From positions 28,429,446-28,481,945 of the forward strand of contig CM022665.1 of the NCBI GenBank assembly GCA_012295275.1: a stretch of DNA of 52,500 bases, given 5' to 3'. Below, piece by piece: positions 25,201 to 37,799 of this stretch. The first letter of the stretch is position 1. Every line of letters starts with the position of its first letter. The notes under the pieces were generated by a model. The model worked only from the letters and a program-made list of their open reading frames with translations. It searched no databases and was not told where the DNA came from. The DNA comes from Chrysomallon squamiferum (Eukaryota > Mollusca > Gastropoda > Neomphalida > Peltospiridae). The position numbers were made by a program, and so were the translations under genes.

Positions 25201-27524
25201 ACCATAACATCTAAAGGAACACAATGTGTGGAATGAATCGGAAATTTTTTAAATGAAATAACTTTTCTTCACAAACAGGTTTTCTTTTGTTTTCATTGTG
25301 TACATTCTGGATTACGAGCAGTATACTGAGACAGTTCGAGACAAATTATATTGATTTATCCATTATTTTTATCTGTTCATTGTCTATTCCTTCATTATAT
25401 AAAACAAGTTATTGATTGTTTTTTGTAGGTATATTTTATTATCATTATTATTTTTTTATTAATAATGAATCGAAAAAACATTTAAACAATACAATTATTA
25501 AAAAAAAAAAATGTTCTGGCTATGAAATAATCACTTCAGTTATCTGCAATCAGTTCCAACCAATAATGTTATATCAAAGTTTATTCCCAAACTGACACCC
25601 AGCCATTCTTGTAATAGGTATACAACTTTCTTACTCTTTTCAGTAACATTTGCCTTGTAACACTAACCTTGCCTTGATCTGACCATTTAAAAGATTGTAT
25701 TGTGACATCAAGTCGTTTGAGCAACATGTCTCTACGAATCTTAAATTCTTCACAAAGCGCACTGTTGATTTTCAACACATGATCCCACTGTTTGTCAGAT
25801 AGTCGAGCCTTCAGTAGTGGCTTTCCTATTATATCTGGATGTTTGGCCATTAGTTCAGTTATCTGAGATGATAGTAACACCAACAATAATAACAACATGA
25901 TAAATTAAACTTCAAAAGTCCTAATTTAATGTTAATAATGAAAGGTTTTAAAAATTTATCTTGAAAAATGCTTAATAAAATTAATGATAAAGGTAATATA
26001 AATAAAATTTGATGCGGTTAACACTTAATTATTATTTGTTATTTAATAATAAATAAATAAAATGTTATAATAAAGATTTAATCATTTAGCCATTCTAATG
26101 AAAGTTCTCCAGCTGCCTACTTTTAATGAAGAACTGTAACTATGGTATTCAGGGAATTCTTTTAAATTATCTTCCCTTTTTATTTATTTATTTATTTTTT
26201 TAAATAATTATCTGTAAACATTATTTTTGTCAGACACAAGAAGGGCATTTATAAAATTTAACTAATAAATTAAGCCAAAAAAAAATAGAAATAAAAATGA
26301 AAAATGAAAGACAAATATTTAGGAAAGATATTTTTTAAGTATGAACCAAATCAATAAGAATAAGGATTCCTCACCTTACTTTCAACTTTACTAAAGAGTT
26401 GGAATGGTGTAATGTCTGGTGGTGGTTTAGGAAAGCCAAGAGCTATTAACATTATCTTCAGATGTGAAGCTTCATCACTTTCAGCCTGAAATATGTGTGT
26501 GTATATGTATATATATATGTATATGTGTATATATATATAGTTTATTTTATTTATTTATTTTTTTTTTACAAGAAGAAATAAAATTACATCTTTGCCATAC
26601 AAAAAAAATGTCATAACTTATTATTCATAATTAAGTAGAAAACAATGAAGACAATATCCAGTAAGATCACTCACTACATTTATATTTTTATAATTTTTCT
26701 AAAAATGAAAACACAGTATAAAACATAACTGTCAGTCTTTAAGGTTTTTTAAATTTTATTTATTGTTTTCTGACTTTTTTGGAAGATAACAAAAGAAAAG
26801 GCAAATTATGTTAAACACTGAGGTACCTGAGCAGAAACAGATTCTGGTCCAGTGACACCTGACTTGAGAAGACCAGGCCGAGTTGCAGCCAACATCCTTA
26901 CACTGGCCAGTTCAGAACACAGATAATCTGTAATCAAAATTGTTATAACAGTAAAAAAAATCATGATAAAGAAAAAATAATTAGGTTGATATGATTGACA
27001 TTTCTGACAGTTTAAACTGAGCCTCATTGTAGATATCATTAATTTACATTTAGTCTTTTTTCTTTTTTTTTCAATAACAATAAACAACTATAGCTTATAT
27101 TAAAGATCTGGGTTTTTTTTTTCATTTTTTCTATGACAATAAACAAATTTAGCTTAGATGAAATTATCTTGCATTATTAGTAACCAATATTATTTAGCTG
27201 ACATATGTAACAAAACTTGTATTAATAAAACAATGCAAATTATTCTTCTACATGTCTTATTGTACTATTTTTTTCATCAGACTTCATTTGTTTCGTTGGA
27301 ATGTACATATTTTTATTATTAAATTTGTTTTAAAACAGTTCATGCTGTTCTTCTAGAAGTGAATGTGGTCATTTGTTTACATCAGCCTAATATTAAAGAT
27401 AATGGTAGAAATGCATATACCTAACAAGAGAAGTCTACTTTCCCTGGTATTTAATCGTTGAGTTATTGGACCTTCAGTGAGTGAGGGATATGGGCAACCT
27501 GAAACAAAATACAAAACTTTATTT

Positions 27525-27564
<40 letters not shown>

Positions 27565-28233
27565 TACAAAAATGGATATTTTTTGTAAGACACCATATGC
27601 AATATAATTTAAAATTTAGTGGGTTTTGGTTTTTTTTTATTTTGTAGTTTTTCTTTTTCATAATACTGCAAAAATGTCAATAAAAGCTATTAACTGATAT
27701 GCTGAACATGTTTACCTTTAAAAAAAAAATTGTTTTCTAAAATTTTAATTTTCCAATTTAGGACAAACATGCAATGGATAAACATGAGGTCTAAATAAAA
27801 TATATATTAACTAAAAGGTTATTTTTTTAAAACACTATCATAACAAAATACTTACCCAGTTCTCGAAGGAAACCACTAACTTCCATAAGAAAGCCAGATG
27901 ATTCATCAACATCTGAAAGTAAGAAAGTTGTAAAATTATTGAATATAACTAGAGGTTTATCAGTTTATTTCAACTAAATACTGCCAAAATCTAGTATTAA
28001 CAAATCAAGGACATATTTTAGTTACAAATACAAAAAAAATCACTTTAACAACAAAATAATATAAAGATGATTATCTATTTCTTCTACATCATTAAGGTAC
28101 AAGTTGTAATATAATTAATTAACAGTCAATTTCACCCATAGATAGTTCAGAACAAAATGAGAGGTACCCAAAGAAAATACCATGCATGTTGAGTTTCTTT
28201 TAGAAAAGGTGTTGGTGAAGTATGATTTAAAAA

Positions 28234-28297
<64 letters not shown>

Positions 28298-30496
28298 TAT
28301 AAAACATACTCGAAATAGCATTAATATGTTCATCTAATCCACAGAACTGCTTCAGCTGATGTGAAAGCCATTCCACTAGCTGTGTGTATTCTGGAGATTT
28401 TGGACCTCCTTCTACAGCAGCAGAAAGACTTGCTTCATCCAAACCAGAACCAGTGTATCTGAGAGAAGGGACAAGCGAAAAATAAAAAATAAAAACATTC
28501 ATGGATTAATATATTTCTCAGTTTCTTCTTTATAAAAATATTTTAAAAAAATAAAAAAATAAAATATAAATAAAATTAAAAAGGATATTTAATTGAAATG
28601 TAGGACAAAAATTAACATTAGTCTTCACTTGGAAGGTTTACATTTCAGTGTTTAGGTGCAACAGAATTTTATCTACAACTGGCAACACAGTAGAAAACAA
28701 TCTTGTTAGAATTGGTCAATTCTTATGTAATTTTTCTTGAAAAACTACATCAGTTTTTAAACAATTGCTTAAAACAAAAGACAGCCATCAACCAAATATA
28801 TTTGTTTTATATAAAAGGATGACTTCTATCTACACATTACAAAGACATCAAAGTATTTAGAACATTAATTCAGTAAAATTCTGTATCAAAGGAAGGAATA
28901 AAAGTAAAATGTGGAAATTAACTATTATGGTTTGCATACATGAATGATTTGCAGTCTTGAAAAGCATAATTTATGATGTTTTTCAATGTCAGAAGAAAAT
29001 TTATAATCCTAAAAATAAAAGTAATATGGCTTAAAGTCCAGTGGAATCCAAATATGCAAAATTATATCAAGTGCACATTGATGGACATCTATAGTTACAG
29101 AAATACACCCAAGTCCATATTAATGATGCATTTGGCCTATGTTCATGTTTGAACAAACCACCAGGATGATTTTTACATTGTCTTCTGGCAATTACTTTCT
29201 TACTTTCATCACTATTTCACCATGAAGTAGGGAATTGTAAACGTATACTGTGTAAATTGCAGCTGGGGAACTAATCCAATGATTGGAACTGGCATGGATG
29301 AACTATATGAATTCCCTTTGTGTTTTTCCATAATTATTCACAGTTTGTAGAATATGTGTTTGTAGGCCAAAAAGGGACGGATCGATTTTACTGACAAGTT
29401 TGCTAATGTATCCCATGTGTCAATTGGTCAACCAGTTTGAACTGTAGATGTCAATATTCAGAGTTGTTTCTTGTGTGGGATAGAAATGGCTTATACAGCT
29501 TTGCCCTTGTTTTTTACAGGAACATCATGATATCAAGCATTTCAGTAAGGTATTTCACACATCTGGCTTGTTACCTATTCCTCCAATGTCACCTATGTAC
29601 TTCAGGAGAACACCTTGACATTAGAATCTAAGAGTCCTTCTGGGTACATAAATTACAAGACAGTGGGCCTGGTAGCTTGGTGCTGAATGGATTTATATAC
29701 TGTTATCTTTATTTCTGGAACATTCCAATGCCTATCTGATAGTTCTGCAATAAACTAATTGAAATAATAATTCATAAGTAATTTAATTTCATGGTGAGGC
29801 AATTATTTAGAAAATGAATTTTTTCTTTCTCTACATTATAAACTGAATTGGGTTTGCCAATTTAAACTGCATTTTAATTTTAATGTCGGAACATCAACAT
29901 TAACATGTCAATGATGATGATAAACAGCATAACAGAGATGCAATGTCAAGTATGCTGTGCATTTTATTGATCTTAACAATGCAAAGTGCAATCTTAAGAT
30001 CTGCAAATCACAGAGTATATGCACCATCCCATAGATAGGAAAGCATATACTATAGCCTTTGACAAAGCAATCAAGGGACTGACTTTTTTTTTGGGGGGGG
30101 GGGAAAGAAGTAATTTGTATTTCATACATTTTATCACCTTTTGATTTGTAAGAAATAAATCTTTAGTGAAAACACTGTACTTCAATTATTATATGTGGCA
30201 TGAAGCACTATTATATAGTAGTAAATATAATATGATGGTTTAAATCTAGTAAATACTAATAAATATTAATTAATATTTGAAATATTGTGTTTTACAGTAC
30301 ACCTGTGTTAAAACTATTTCACGTTACTGGTTAATTATAATGTTTTATAATAGCGTGGAAAACTGTAATTCGATTATAATCTGATCATATCATTAAAATT
30401 TATCACAGAGTTGGAATAATCATAACCGTCACGATTATACTGTAATAAAAATATAAAGATTTCTGCTGCTGAAAGCACTAGGATATCTGACATCGT

Positions 30497-30541
<45 letters not shown>

Positions 30542-30773
30542 TATAGATATAGATATAAAATGAGATAAATATTTTCTAAGAAGATATTTAATGGGGCAAA
30601 GTGACAACGGGCAGTCTGACCCTGGGTCGAACTACCATTGTACCGGTGGAAACGTCTGGCATCATTTTAACTGAGAGGCCATGCGATTTGGGGCAGTTTC
30701 GCAAATAGACAAATAATACACATGACAAAATATACCCGAGATCTTCCAAAGAATCCAGAATATCATTTTCCAT
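22243..30773 (-). CDS. FAM98: FAM98 family protein, complete, 11 exons, 484 aa
   Basis: Coding exons in transcript order: 30736-30773, 28310-28458, 27856-27912, 27421-27498, 26827-26927, 26375-26485, 25668-25862, 25082-25181, 24262-24344, 23912-23999, 22243-22697. They total 1455 nt with every junction GT-AG and in frame. The start MENDILDSLEDLG matches the family N terminus, and an in-frame chain of family landmarks follows: EVSGFLRELGCPYPSL, ALGFPKPPPDITPFQ, IGKPLLKARLSDKQWD, RRDMLLKRLDVTIQSFKWSDQGK, VYQPIR, REKTKCAINKVLIGKVPDRGGR, then EPPPPEMP (about residue 310). Residues 335-484 form the Gly/Arg/Tyr/Gln-rich tail with GGYQ[GS] pentapeptides (402-436) and C-terminal RGG boxes. Vertebrate FAM98B is a subunit of the RTCB-DDX1 tRNA ligase complex; FAM98A is an RNA-binding PRMT1 substrate. 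An invertebrate single gene precedes that split, so A versus B cannot be assigned. The gene lies head-to-head with PSMD8. The body is CpG-depleted. Confidence 0.96.
22390..22494 (-). repeat. Coding 15-bp repeat (GGYQ[GS] pentapeptides) in FAM98 last exon
   Basis: Seven consecutive five-codon units encode G-G-Y-Q-[G/S] at about residues 402-436 of FAM98. The 15-bp units remain very similar at DNA level, so copy number is likely to vary between individuals. Similar GYQ-rich tails are a family trait. Confidence 0.85.
28234..28293. repeat. (AAT)n microsatellite in FAM98 intron 2
   Basis: About 20 perfect AAT/TAA units lying only about 16 bp from the donor side of FAM98 exon 2. Confidence 0.95.
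28459..30735 (-). other. FAM98 intron 1 (2.3 kb)
   Basis: Flanked by donor GTATAT (ending at 30735) and acceptor TCTCAG (at 28459). The middle part (about 28900-29760) is non-repetitive-looking, moderate-complexity DNA that may be an old interspersed repeat, but no recognisable protein motif was found in it. A G9 run lies near 30095, an (AAT)n tract at 30501-30541, and CpG-bearing unique DNA at 30590-30730 next to exon 1. Confidence 0.7.
30501..30541. repeat. (AAT)n microsatellite in FAM98 intron 1
   Basis: About 14 perfect TAA/AAT units. Confidence 0.94.
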
Positions 30774-32004
30774 TGCTGACAACAAAAAATTAAATCTCAG
30801 ACAAACAGTAATTTAAAACTTCAGCTAAAATTCCAGCCGAACAGTTTCTCTGCTTGCTGCGTTTTTCTGCACCGAATCTCGTTAGACGTACGCTTGTATC
30901 TTTCTTTGAACTAACTCCAGTCGACTTAAGTTTTACAAGTGGGGAGGGAAGAAAAGAAAGACAAGAAAAGTTATAGGCTTAAATGTTTTGGGGGTTTTGG
31001 TGGTTTGTTTTTTCACTAAACTAATTATAATATTATTATTATTATATTTTTAAACTATATGAAACTGTTGATTTTAATGACATCAGCTTAATCTAAGATT
31101 AAGAACTAAATTAATTTAATTATGCAACAGTTAAATTAAGGTTACGATATCTGAATGTTTAAAAACATATTTATGACAGTAAATGAGTAATATTAGTGAA
31201 AAGCAAACGATCGATCGATCAGAACCATATATAAATTTCACCAATATTAATATTATTTATTTATTTTATTTATTTTTTATTTTTATATTTTGTTTTCAAC
31301 TTTTCTCGAACCTTAATGCCTTGTCAGTTAAGCCTAGGGCATCAAGCTGGTTGTAATAATAATAACGATTACAATTCATTCATTCATTGTTTGATTCATT
31401 CATTCATTCATTACATAGTCCAAATATTTTTCAGATTGGATCAAAGAATGGCGCCAAAATAATGTTTGTAAATTGCCATCAGTGGGATCAACCTGATATG
31501 CCTCAAGGACCACAGGTAAGAATATATAAATTAATGCATCTGTGGGGTAGTCTAAAACAATACCCTTACCTCAAATAAGTCTTACTTTTACAAGGTAATT
31601 ATGAAATGTTTGTACATTTACGTCAAACTGAATACTAAATTTTATTTTCCCCGAACAAAATGGGGTTTCCCACTTTATTTTTGACCCACTCCGCCAAAGA
31701 TTATTTGTTTTGTGGTTGTTGTTTTTTAATTTATTTTTATTTTATTATTATTATTTTCTTATATACTATTTATTATTTTTATTTATTTATTTATGTGTAT
31801 GTCGTTGTTTTTAATAAAATAATTATGTCGTTGTTTTTAATAAAAAAATAATAATAATAATAATAAAAAGGTTTCAACATAATCGAACACGACCTAGTAT
31901 TATCGTTATACAAATTATTTATAATTTAAACTACCGAGTTCAGCAAAAACATGTGTTTCATTTAACTCTAACCCGGAAGCTTTTATTTCCTCCTATAACT
32001 AAAA
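30774..32004. promoter_or_regulatory. Head-to-head intergenic region between FAM98 and PSMD8
   Basis: The FAM98 start codon (30773, minus) and the PSMD8 start codon (32005, plus) are 1231 bp apart and diverge. CpG reappears around both ends after being nearly absent in both gene bodies, consistent with unmethylated promoter DNA. A perfect 17-bp palindrome CTTAATCTAAGATTAAG sits at 31087-31103. An isolated exon-like open segment (31435-31515) lies within. Whether one shared or two separate promoters operate cannot be told from sequence. Confidence 0.6.
31435..31515 (+). other. Exon-like 27-codon open segment of unknown identity
   Basis: Preceded by a good acceptor (ATATTTTTCAG) and followed by a consensus donor (CAG-GTAAGA). 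Exactly 81 nt, open in phase 0, encoding residues such as GSKNGAKIMFVNCHQ then WDQPDMPQGPQ. The K-x-G-x-K-x-[FM]-V-N-x-C spacing weakly recalls the start of PIH1 domains (dynein/R2TP assembly factors), but 27 residues are too few to assign. It could be a 5' UTR cassette exon of PSMD8, a stray exon of another gene, or chance. Confidence 0.35.
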
Positions 32005-35000
32005 ATGGTGTATCAGGTACATCCGTTTCCAGCATATATCAACCAATCCGCTAAGGCCAAACCATTAACTGCGGTACAAAAGAAAATGTCTTCTTTGAAA
32101 GAAATTGTTGGTTTGTATCAGAATTTAAAGCGTGAATTCGACAAGAAACCACCCAATTTAGATAGGTGTGGTGAATTCCTCACAAAACTAAAGGTTTGTG
32201 AAATAAACGGAAATGTTCTTATGTGGGTTCTTTTAAAATATTCCCATGTGATTATATGTATAGTTGTTTATATAATATTTCAAAACTGCTTTGTCATTCA
32301 AACTGAGACGCTGTTTTAGTGTCAGTAAATTTTGGCGTATAAAAAAAATAAAAAAACCCAACAAAAACAACAACTTGGATTGTTACTCAAATTTGTTAAT
32401 GGCCCAGTCGCAGTGAAATTACCATTAGAATAAAGATTTTGACAAAATATAGTAAACAGTTAAAATACTTAATCAGTTACTGTAACTTAGTTGTGAAATT
32501 TATTTTATATTGTTATTTATTATTTTATTTATTGTGTGGACTTTTTAAAAAGGAATAATACATCTTAATATAGTTCTAAACTATTGTATAGACGATTAAA
32601 ATAAATGATTAAATGTCTTCTATCATGATATCATCAGTTAGCTGCTGTATTGTTTATTTTTGTGGTTGCCTCAAATGATCCTAGTATTACTATTAGTAAT
32701 GTTCTGTTTTCAACATTAGTACGCTGTAATATTTTGGACTTCAAAAGTGTTTTCTACTACTTCTGATGCCAAGAATGCATCTATTTGTATTGTTTTATTT
32801 CAGATTGCTCTTACTTCGGTAACATTTTTGCCAACTGATGAGTCAAATCCATCAAAACAGGAACTCCTGATTGCAAGTAAGATGTTAAATCTATATATAT
32901 TTTTTAAACACACACATTAACACACACAGTGGGTGTCATAAATTTGAGAAAAATTCAGACTAGGGATAACTAAAAACATTTAAATTTGCAGATTAAACTG
33001 TTGACTCTTGTTTTCATGTAACCTTTTACCAGTAATTAACATATACATAGCAATTTTAAATTCTAATCACAGCTGATTTAATTTAATTATTATTATTGTT
33101 ATATTCTAATCACAGCTGATTTAATTTCATTATTATTATTATTTTTTTTTTTTTTTATTTATTTTTTTATTTTTTTAATTGTTAATATTATTGGGTTTTG
33201 GTTTTTTTTAATTATTATTATTATTTTTTTTTTTTACAGGAGATGTTCTGGAAATAGGTGCACAATGGGCAATAGCTAAGAGAGATATACCTGCATTTGA
33301 GCGCTATATGGCTCAACTGAAATGTTACTACATGGATTATAAGTAAGTGAACTTTTATTTTTATTCAGTTTCATGATTTCATTTAATATGATGAAACTTG
33401 TTAAAGTATAAGATTATAATATCATTATTTTAAAAAATGGTACAGAAACTTGACAGATAATACTTTGATTTCCACATCTGAACTTGCATAGTCCAATATC
33501 TGCATAAAGGTTTTGTGGAACATATAACTAACTTAAAGACAATTTGAATAATTCCAAGAGATTATTTTAATTATTTTCTTTCAATGAACATTTGCTGATA
33601 ATACATATACTGATATAGAAATAAATAACAATTTCATGATGATGTGTATAAAGTTGACATTATTGTTTTTTCAAGCTGTCATTTTACTTGTTAGAAATTT
33701 AATATATATAAAATGACTTACTCAACTTGATATTCAGGCCTGTGTTTAGTCAGTGATACATATGTTTGTTTTGCAGAGACAATTTGCCAGAATCAGCATA
33801 CAAATACCAGCTCTTAGGTCTGAATTTGTTATGTCTTTTGTCACAAAATAGACTTGCAGAATTTCATACAGTAAGTAATTACCAAATATCAATCAGGTTG
33901 TGTTATTTAAACACTTATTTATTCAGGAATAAGTAGAGCAGTGCTTCAAGAAATATATTGTTTAGGTACTCATGTTTGTCTGATATATCACATAATCATT
34001 AGACAAAACTAATAACTGTCACAGATTTAATAATGAAGGATTTCTTTTATTCTTTTTTCCCTGAAATCAACACTGTATCTCTGCTTTTATAAGCTAAAGT
34101 ATTATACTCATCATTGTTTGGATTAGGAAACCACCAAAAGACACACTGAACTTTGATCCATCAACCTTTCAAATCTCTGGATAACATCTAAACTGCTTTC
34201 CTTGTTTCTTATATTTTGAGGGTACCATAGCAAAAATTTAAGAGAACAGGCTAGGCAAAAAAAAGAAATCATTTTTTAGTTTTTGACACGGCCATTAACA
34301 AAAAATATTATGTTTTCTATTCACACAAGTTAAAAAGCCAAAATAAACTTAATTTTGTGAAGTGCCTATCATTGAAATTTACATGTTTTAGACAAATTCT
34401 GTGTTTATTTCTGGATTTTATTTTTGATGTGTGTTTGCTGAAACTTCCCTGAAATCTGACATTCTGCATGCCATTGGAAGACCCCATTTTCTCAGAGCAT
34501 TGTGAGAACAATGGTTTAAAAACAGATACAAATTCCATCAAAATATTCCTTCATTTAATGCACCCCCCTTCTGAGAACATGAGAAAAAATTAAGATAAGA
34601 TCAGTCAAGGATTGTTTGTATGATATCACATGACTTGTTGCAACATTCATATTGATTAATACTGTTTCAGCATTATTTTCTGTGACATTATTTACCTCCA
34701 TTGATAGTTTATTTCCCCGTGCTGCTTGTTTGAGATTTAAATTTTTGAAATCATGGAGACTTACCATGGAAAGAAAACCACAAAACAGTTCAGAAAATGA
34801 TGAAACAGATACAAGAGTATCTTATGATGACTTGGGGACATACGTCAATGTATGGTGCAGGCTGTGTAATTGATTTAATTACATCAATGTCTGAAAGGGA
34901 AATTCCAAAATAGTAATGAGAGCAAAATGCAATGATTTGGCAGAAATGCACAAAGACAGACATTGCAGGAAAATTAAGAGTGGACAGTGGGGTTGCAATA

Positions 35001-37423
35001 GCAGTGAATGAATTCAGTGAGGGCTGTGTAAAAGGTGTTACCAATACAGCTGTAGCACTAGGTTTACAAAAGTAGGTGGAGCATCTATGAAGCTGACCCA
35101 TTCAACATGATGGAAAGAAAATCTGTAATCTAAACAAGACACAGGGAATTAAGACACTAGAAAAGGATTTAGAAACAGGAAATGCTTGATGCCGCTGAAA
35201 GTGAACCTTCATATGCCGCTGGAGAAATCAAAATGTGAATATAACTTCCAAGTGACAAATACGAACTACACATAAAATAACAATAATGTGTATAAAAAGT
35301 TTTTTTTCAGATAGATGCTGAAGTTTTTTTCCAGAAGGAAATACCTACATACAGATATCATAATAACTATGTATAAACGTACATCGTCACCACTATAGTT
35401 AGAATGAGTAGAAATACAGTTATAAAACTTTATTTGCTGTTTTCTCACATTTTGATTTTCATACTTTTCTAAATGTTTTGGAAGCTCCTGCATGAAAATT
35501 ATTTGTACTAGAGATGCACAATTTGGATTATATATTTTTAGAAATGAACACCATAAAATGACAAAGAAAATCTTGAAAAAAATTGACTATTCTTTTCATA
35601 TATCATTTATAATGTGTCCAGTTTTAAGAAATACGAGTGAAAAACATAATATATATTTTTTAAATATTTCTTTTGAAGCATGTAAAAAAGGCTAATGCCT
35701 TTGATCAACCCCAGCTGTTTTGGATGTATCTATACTGGTTTGGGCAGGATATTTTCACAAAAAAGGTGTACAGAAATATTAAATATGGCCAAAATAAAAA
35801 TAACCATTTGTCATAAAAAAAATAAACTAGTACTAGTTTTTTTATGGTAACAAAAGGGGATTATTTCCATCAAGTTTCAATTTTATAATGTAAAAAATAA
35901 CGATTTTGGATTTTCATCATGTGTCCCCTTAAAAAACAAATCATTGTGATATATTTATTTAATATACGTATATAATGTATATTAACAAATTGTTGTAGGA
36001 GTTAGAACTTCTACCTGTGAAAGAAATCCAGTCAAATATTTATATCAAGCATCCAGTGTCTATGGAACAGTATCTGATGGAGGGAAGTTACAACAAGGTC
36101 AGTGTTTTATTGTTTTAAAAAGTTTAACAAGGATTGAAATTTTACATTAAAAACTTTTTTGTTTGTGTATAAATTAAACAGTTCATAAATGAAGTAAGTA
36201 AATATAAAACATTGAATCTGCATAACACTCTTTTTCATACATATAGATATAATTCGAATGAGATTTTGTAGTTGCTGTTTATATTGTTTCATTTACATGA
36301 ATAATATTTTAATTAAGTATTGTGGGGTTTTTTTAGCTTAATTAAGTTTGTATAATTAGAAAAAAAGTATGTAATTTAATAATTCAGATATCTTATGATT
36401 TTTCTTTCTTTTTCTTTTTTTTTAATTTTTTAAAATTTATGTTTCACACAGGTGTTTTTAGCTAGGGGTAATGTGCCAGCAGAGAATTACAACTTTTTCA
36501 TAGATATTCTTCTGAACACCATCAGGTAAAAATAATGATGTGACAAAAGAAAAATATATTTTCTATTTCTGTAATATTTTTGTGAAAAAATTGTCTATCT
36601 TGATTCCTGTCTGAAAACTAGTATAGAGATGGGAAAAGTGACATTCTTTCTTCATTGTTTTAAAATATTAAAGCACTTTAAAATATGATTAACAACTTCA
36701 GAAACTAACTATAATCTTAAAACTGTCTTATCAGAAAAATAATAAACACTAAAAAAACAAAAATAAAATAAATTATCATTGTGTAAAATAATTTAAAGAT
36801 GAGAATATTTCAGCAATCTGATTTTAACACTGTATTTTCAGAGATGAAATAGCCTTGTGTATAGAAAAAGCCTATGACAGAATAGCATTAAGTGAAGCAG
36901 CCAGGATGTTATTTTTTGAAAGACAAAAACCTATGAGAGAATATGCATTACAGGTAAAATCAGAACTTATATTAGAAACTACCAATCAGATTAGAGTAAT
37001 GCATGTATGGGGGGATTAGCACATGGATCGAATGTTTTCACCTTCTGTTTGCATGTATGGTGTTATTGTCTTTATTTTTAAGATCTTACTGTTAGTCTCA
37101 TGCAACTGATACATTGTTTAGTTAACAAATTAAATGTTTTGTTGTTTTATCTGATGACTCGCTTGTCTTTTGGGCCTACTTTGTCTCATGTTTAATCAAA
37201 GTCTGATGATAACTGTTCAGTAATTCTTATGTCCAAGTTTATTACTGCTGCAATTATTTTCATTTCTTTTTATTGTATTATTTTGCAGAGAAAATGGATT
37301 TCAGGATCTGATAATTTCTTTTCATTCAACCAAGAAACAAAAGACACAGACGAAGTGATTCCAGCAAAATTGTTAGCTGAGCAGACAATAGAATATGCCA
37401 GGCAGTTAGAAATGATTGTTTAG
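32005..37423 (+). CDS. PSMD8: 26S proteasome non-ATPase regulatory subunit 8 (Rpn12), complete, 8 exons, 292 aa
   Basis: Coding exons: 32005-32193, 32804-32876, 33240-33342, 33777-33870, 35999-36097, 36452-36525, 36842-36953, 37289-37423. Total 879 nt, all GT-AG, ending TAG. The joined protein carries strongly conserved Rpn12 landmarks: [91 protein letters not shown], and the extreme C terminus [10 protein letters not shown]. It is a stoichiometric lid subunit of the 19S regulatory particle with a C-terminal PCI (CSN8/PSMD8/eIF3K) domain. An in-frame TAA at 31996-31998 precedes the ATG at 32005; a second Met about 28 codons in could also start translation and would give a length like the short human form. 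Intron 4 (33871-35998) holds a decayed transposon. CpG-depleted body. Confidence 0.98.
33060..33127. repeat. 25-bp direct duplication in PSMD8 intron 2
   Basis: The same 25 bases (beginning ATTCTAATCACAGCTG) occur at 33060-33084 and 33103-33127, spaced 43 bp apart and separated by ATT repeats, as left by a local tandem duplication. Confidence 0.9.
34824..35223 (+). mobile_element. Decayed Mutator-like transposase fragment in PSMD8 intron 4
   Basis: Plus-strand frames, shifted relative to each other, read [18 protein letters not shown] (34830-34883), then a 31-codon open stretch (34980-35072) containing [16 protein letters not shown] and ALGLQ, then [13 protein letters not shown] (35185-35223). 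The order matches the Mutator-like transposase domain proteins common in invertebrate genomes: a TWxxRGHxSxxGxGxVI motif after a catalytic Asp, a later VAxAVxxFNxG helix, and a terminal E-x-P-S-Y-x-A-G signature. Frameshifts, stops and missing middle parts show a dead copy. Element ends were not found; unique-looking sequence from about 34100 to 35300 may all belong to it. Confidence 0.55.
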
Positions 37424-37773
37424 AATACTGAAAAACTGTGTTATAACAGTTGTGTGAGGCTCACTCCAAAAAAAAAAAAAACATGATGCAGAAATGATAA
37501 TTAAAAATAATACAAAAATGCATGAAAGTGCAAGGTTGTTTATGTTATCAGTAACATTTCAAATAGTTTGTATTTTATTAGCAAACAAATTTTTAAGTCG
37601 CATTTTTTTTGAAGTATGAAAAAAGTCAGACTACTTCTACCTTTAATTTTGATTTATATCTGAATTCTTCTCAGAAAAAAAGAAAAAACCCTGCTGTTTC
37701 ATCTGTGTACAGAGTACCATTCCTTTAGACAAGTGATTGGACACTGAACCTGTATGTATATTCAAAATATTAC

Positions 37774-37779
37774 AATAAA
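37774..37779 (+). other. Candidate PSMD8 polyadenylation signal AATAAA
   Basis: AATAAA about 350 bp past the TAG, followed within 30 bp by TG/T-rich sequence (ATATGTCAGTTCTGGTTTG), a usual arrangement for animal 3' ends. This gives a 3' UTR of about 370 bp. Confidence 0.55.
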
Positions 37780-37799
37780 CCATATAATATGTCAGTTCT

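Noticed and set aside
30597-30710. tRNA- or SINE-like patch (minus-strand TAGTTCGACCC resembles a B box)
   Set aside because: No A box at the right distance, no cloverleaf and no discriminator end; ordinary CpG-bearing promoter-proximal sequence explains it as well.
34555-34767. 70-codon minus-strand frame in PSMD8 intron 4
   Set aside because: No family resemblance, and it overlaps the probable extent of the plus-strand transposon relic.
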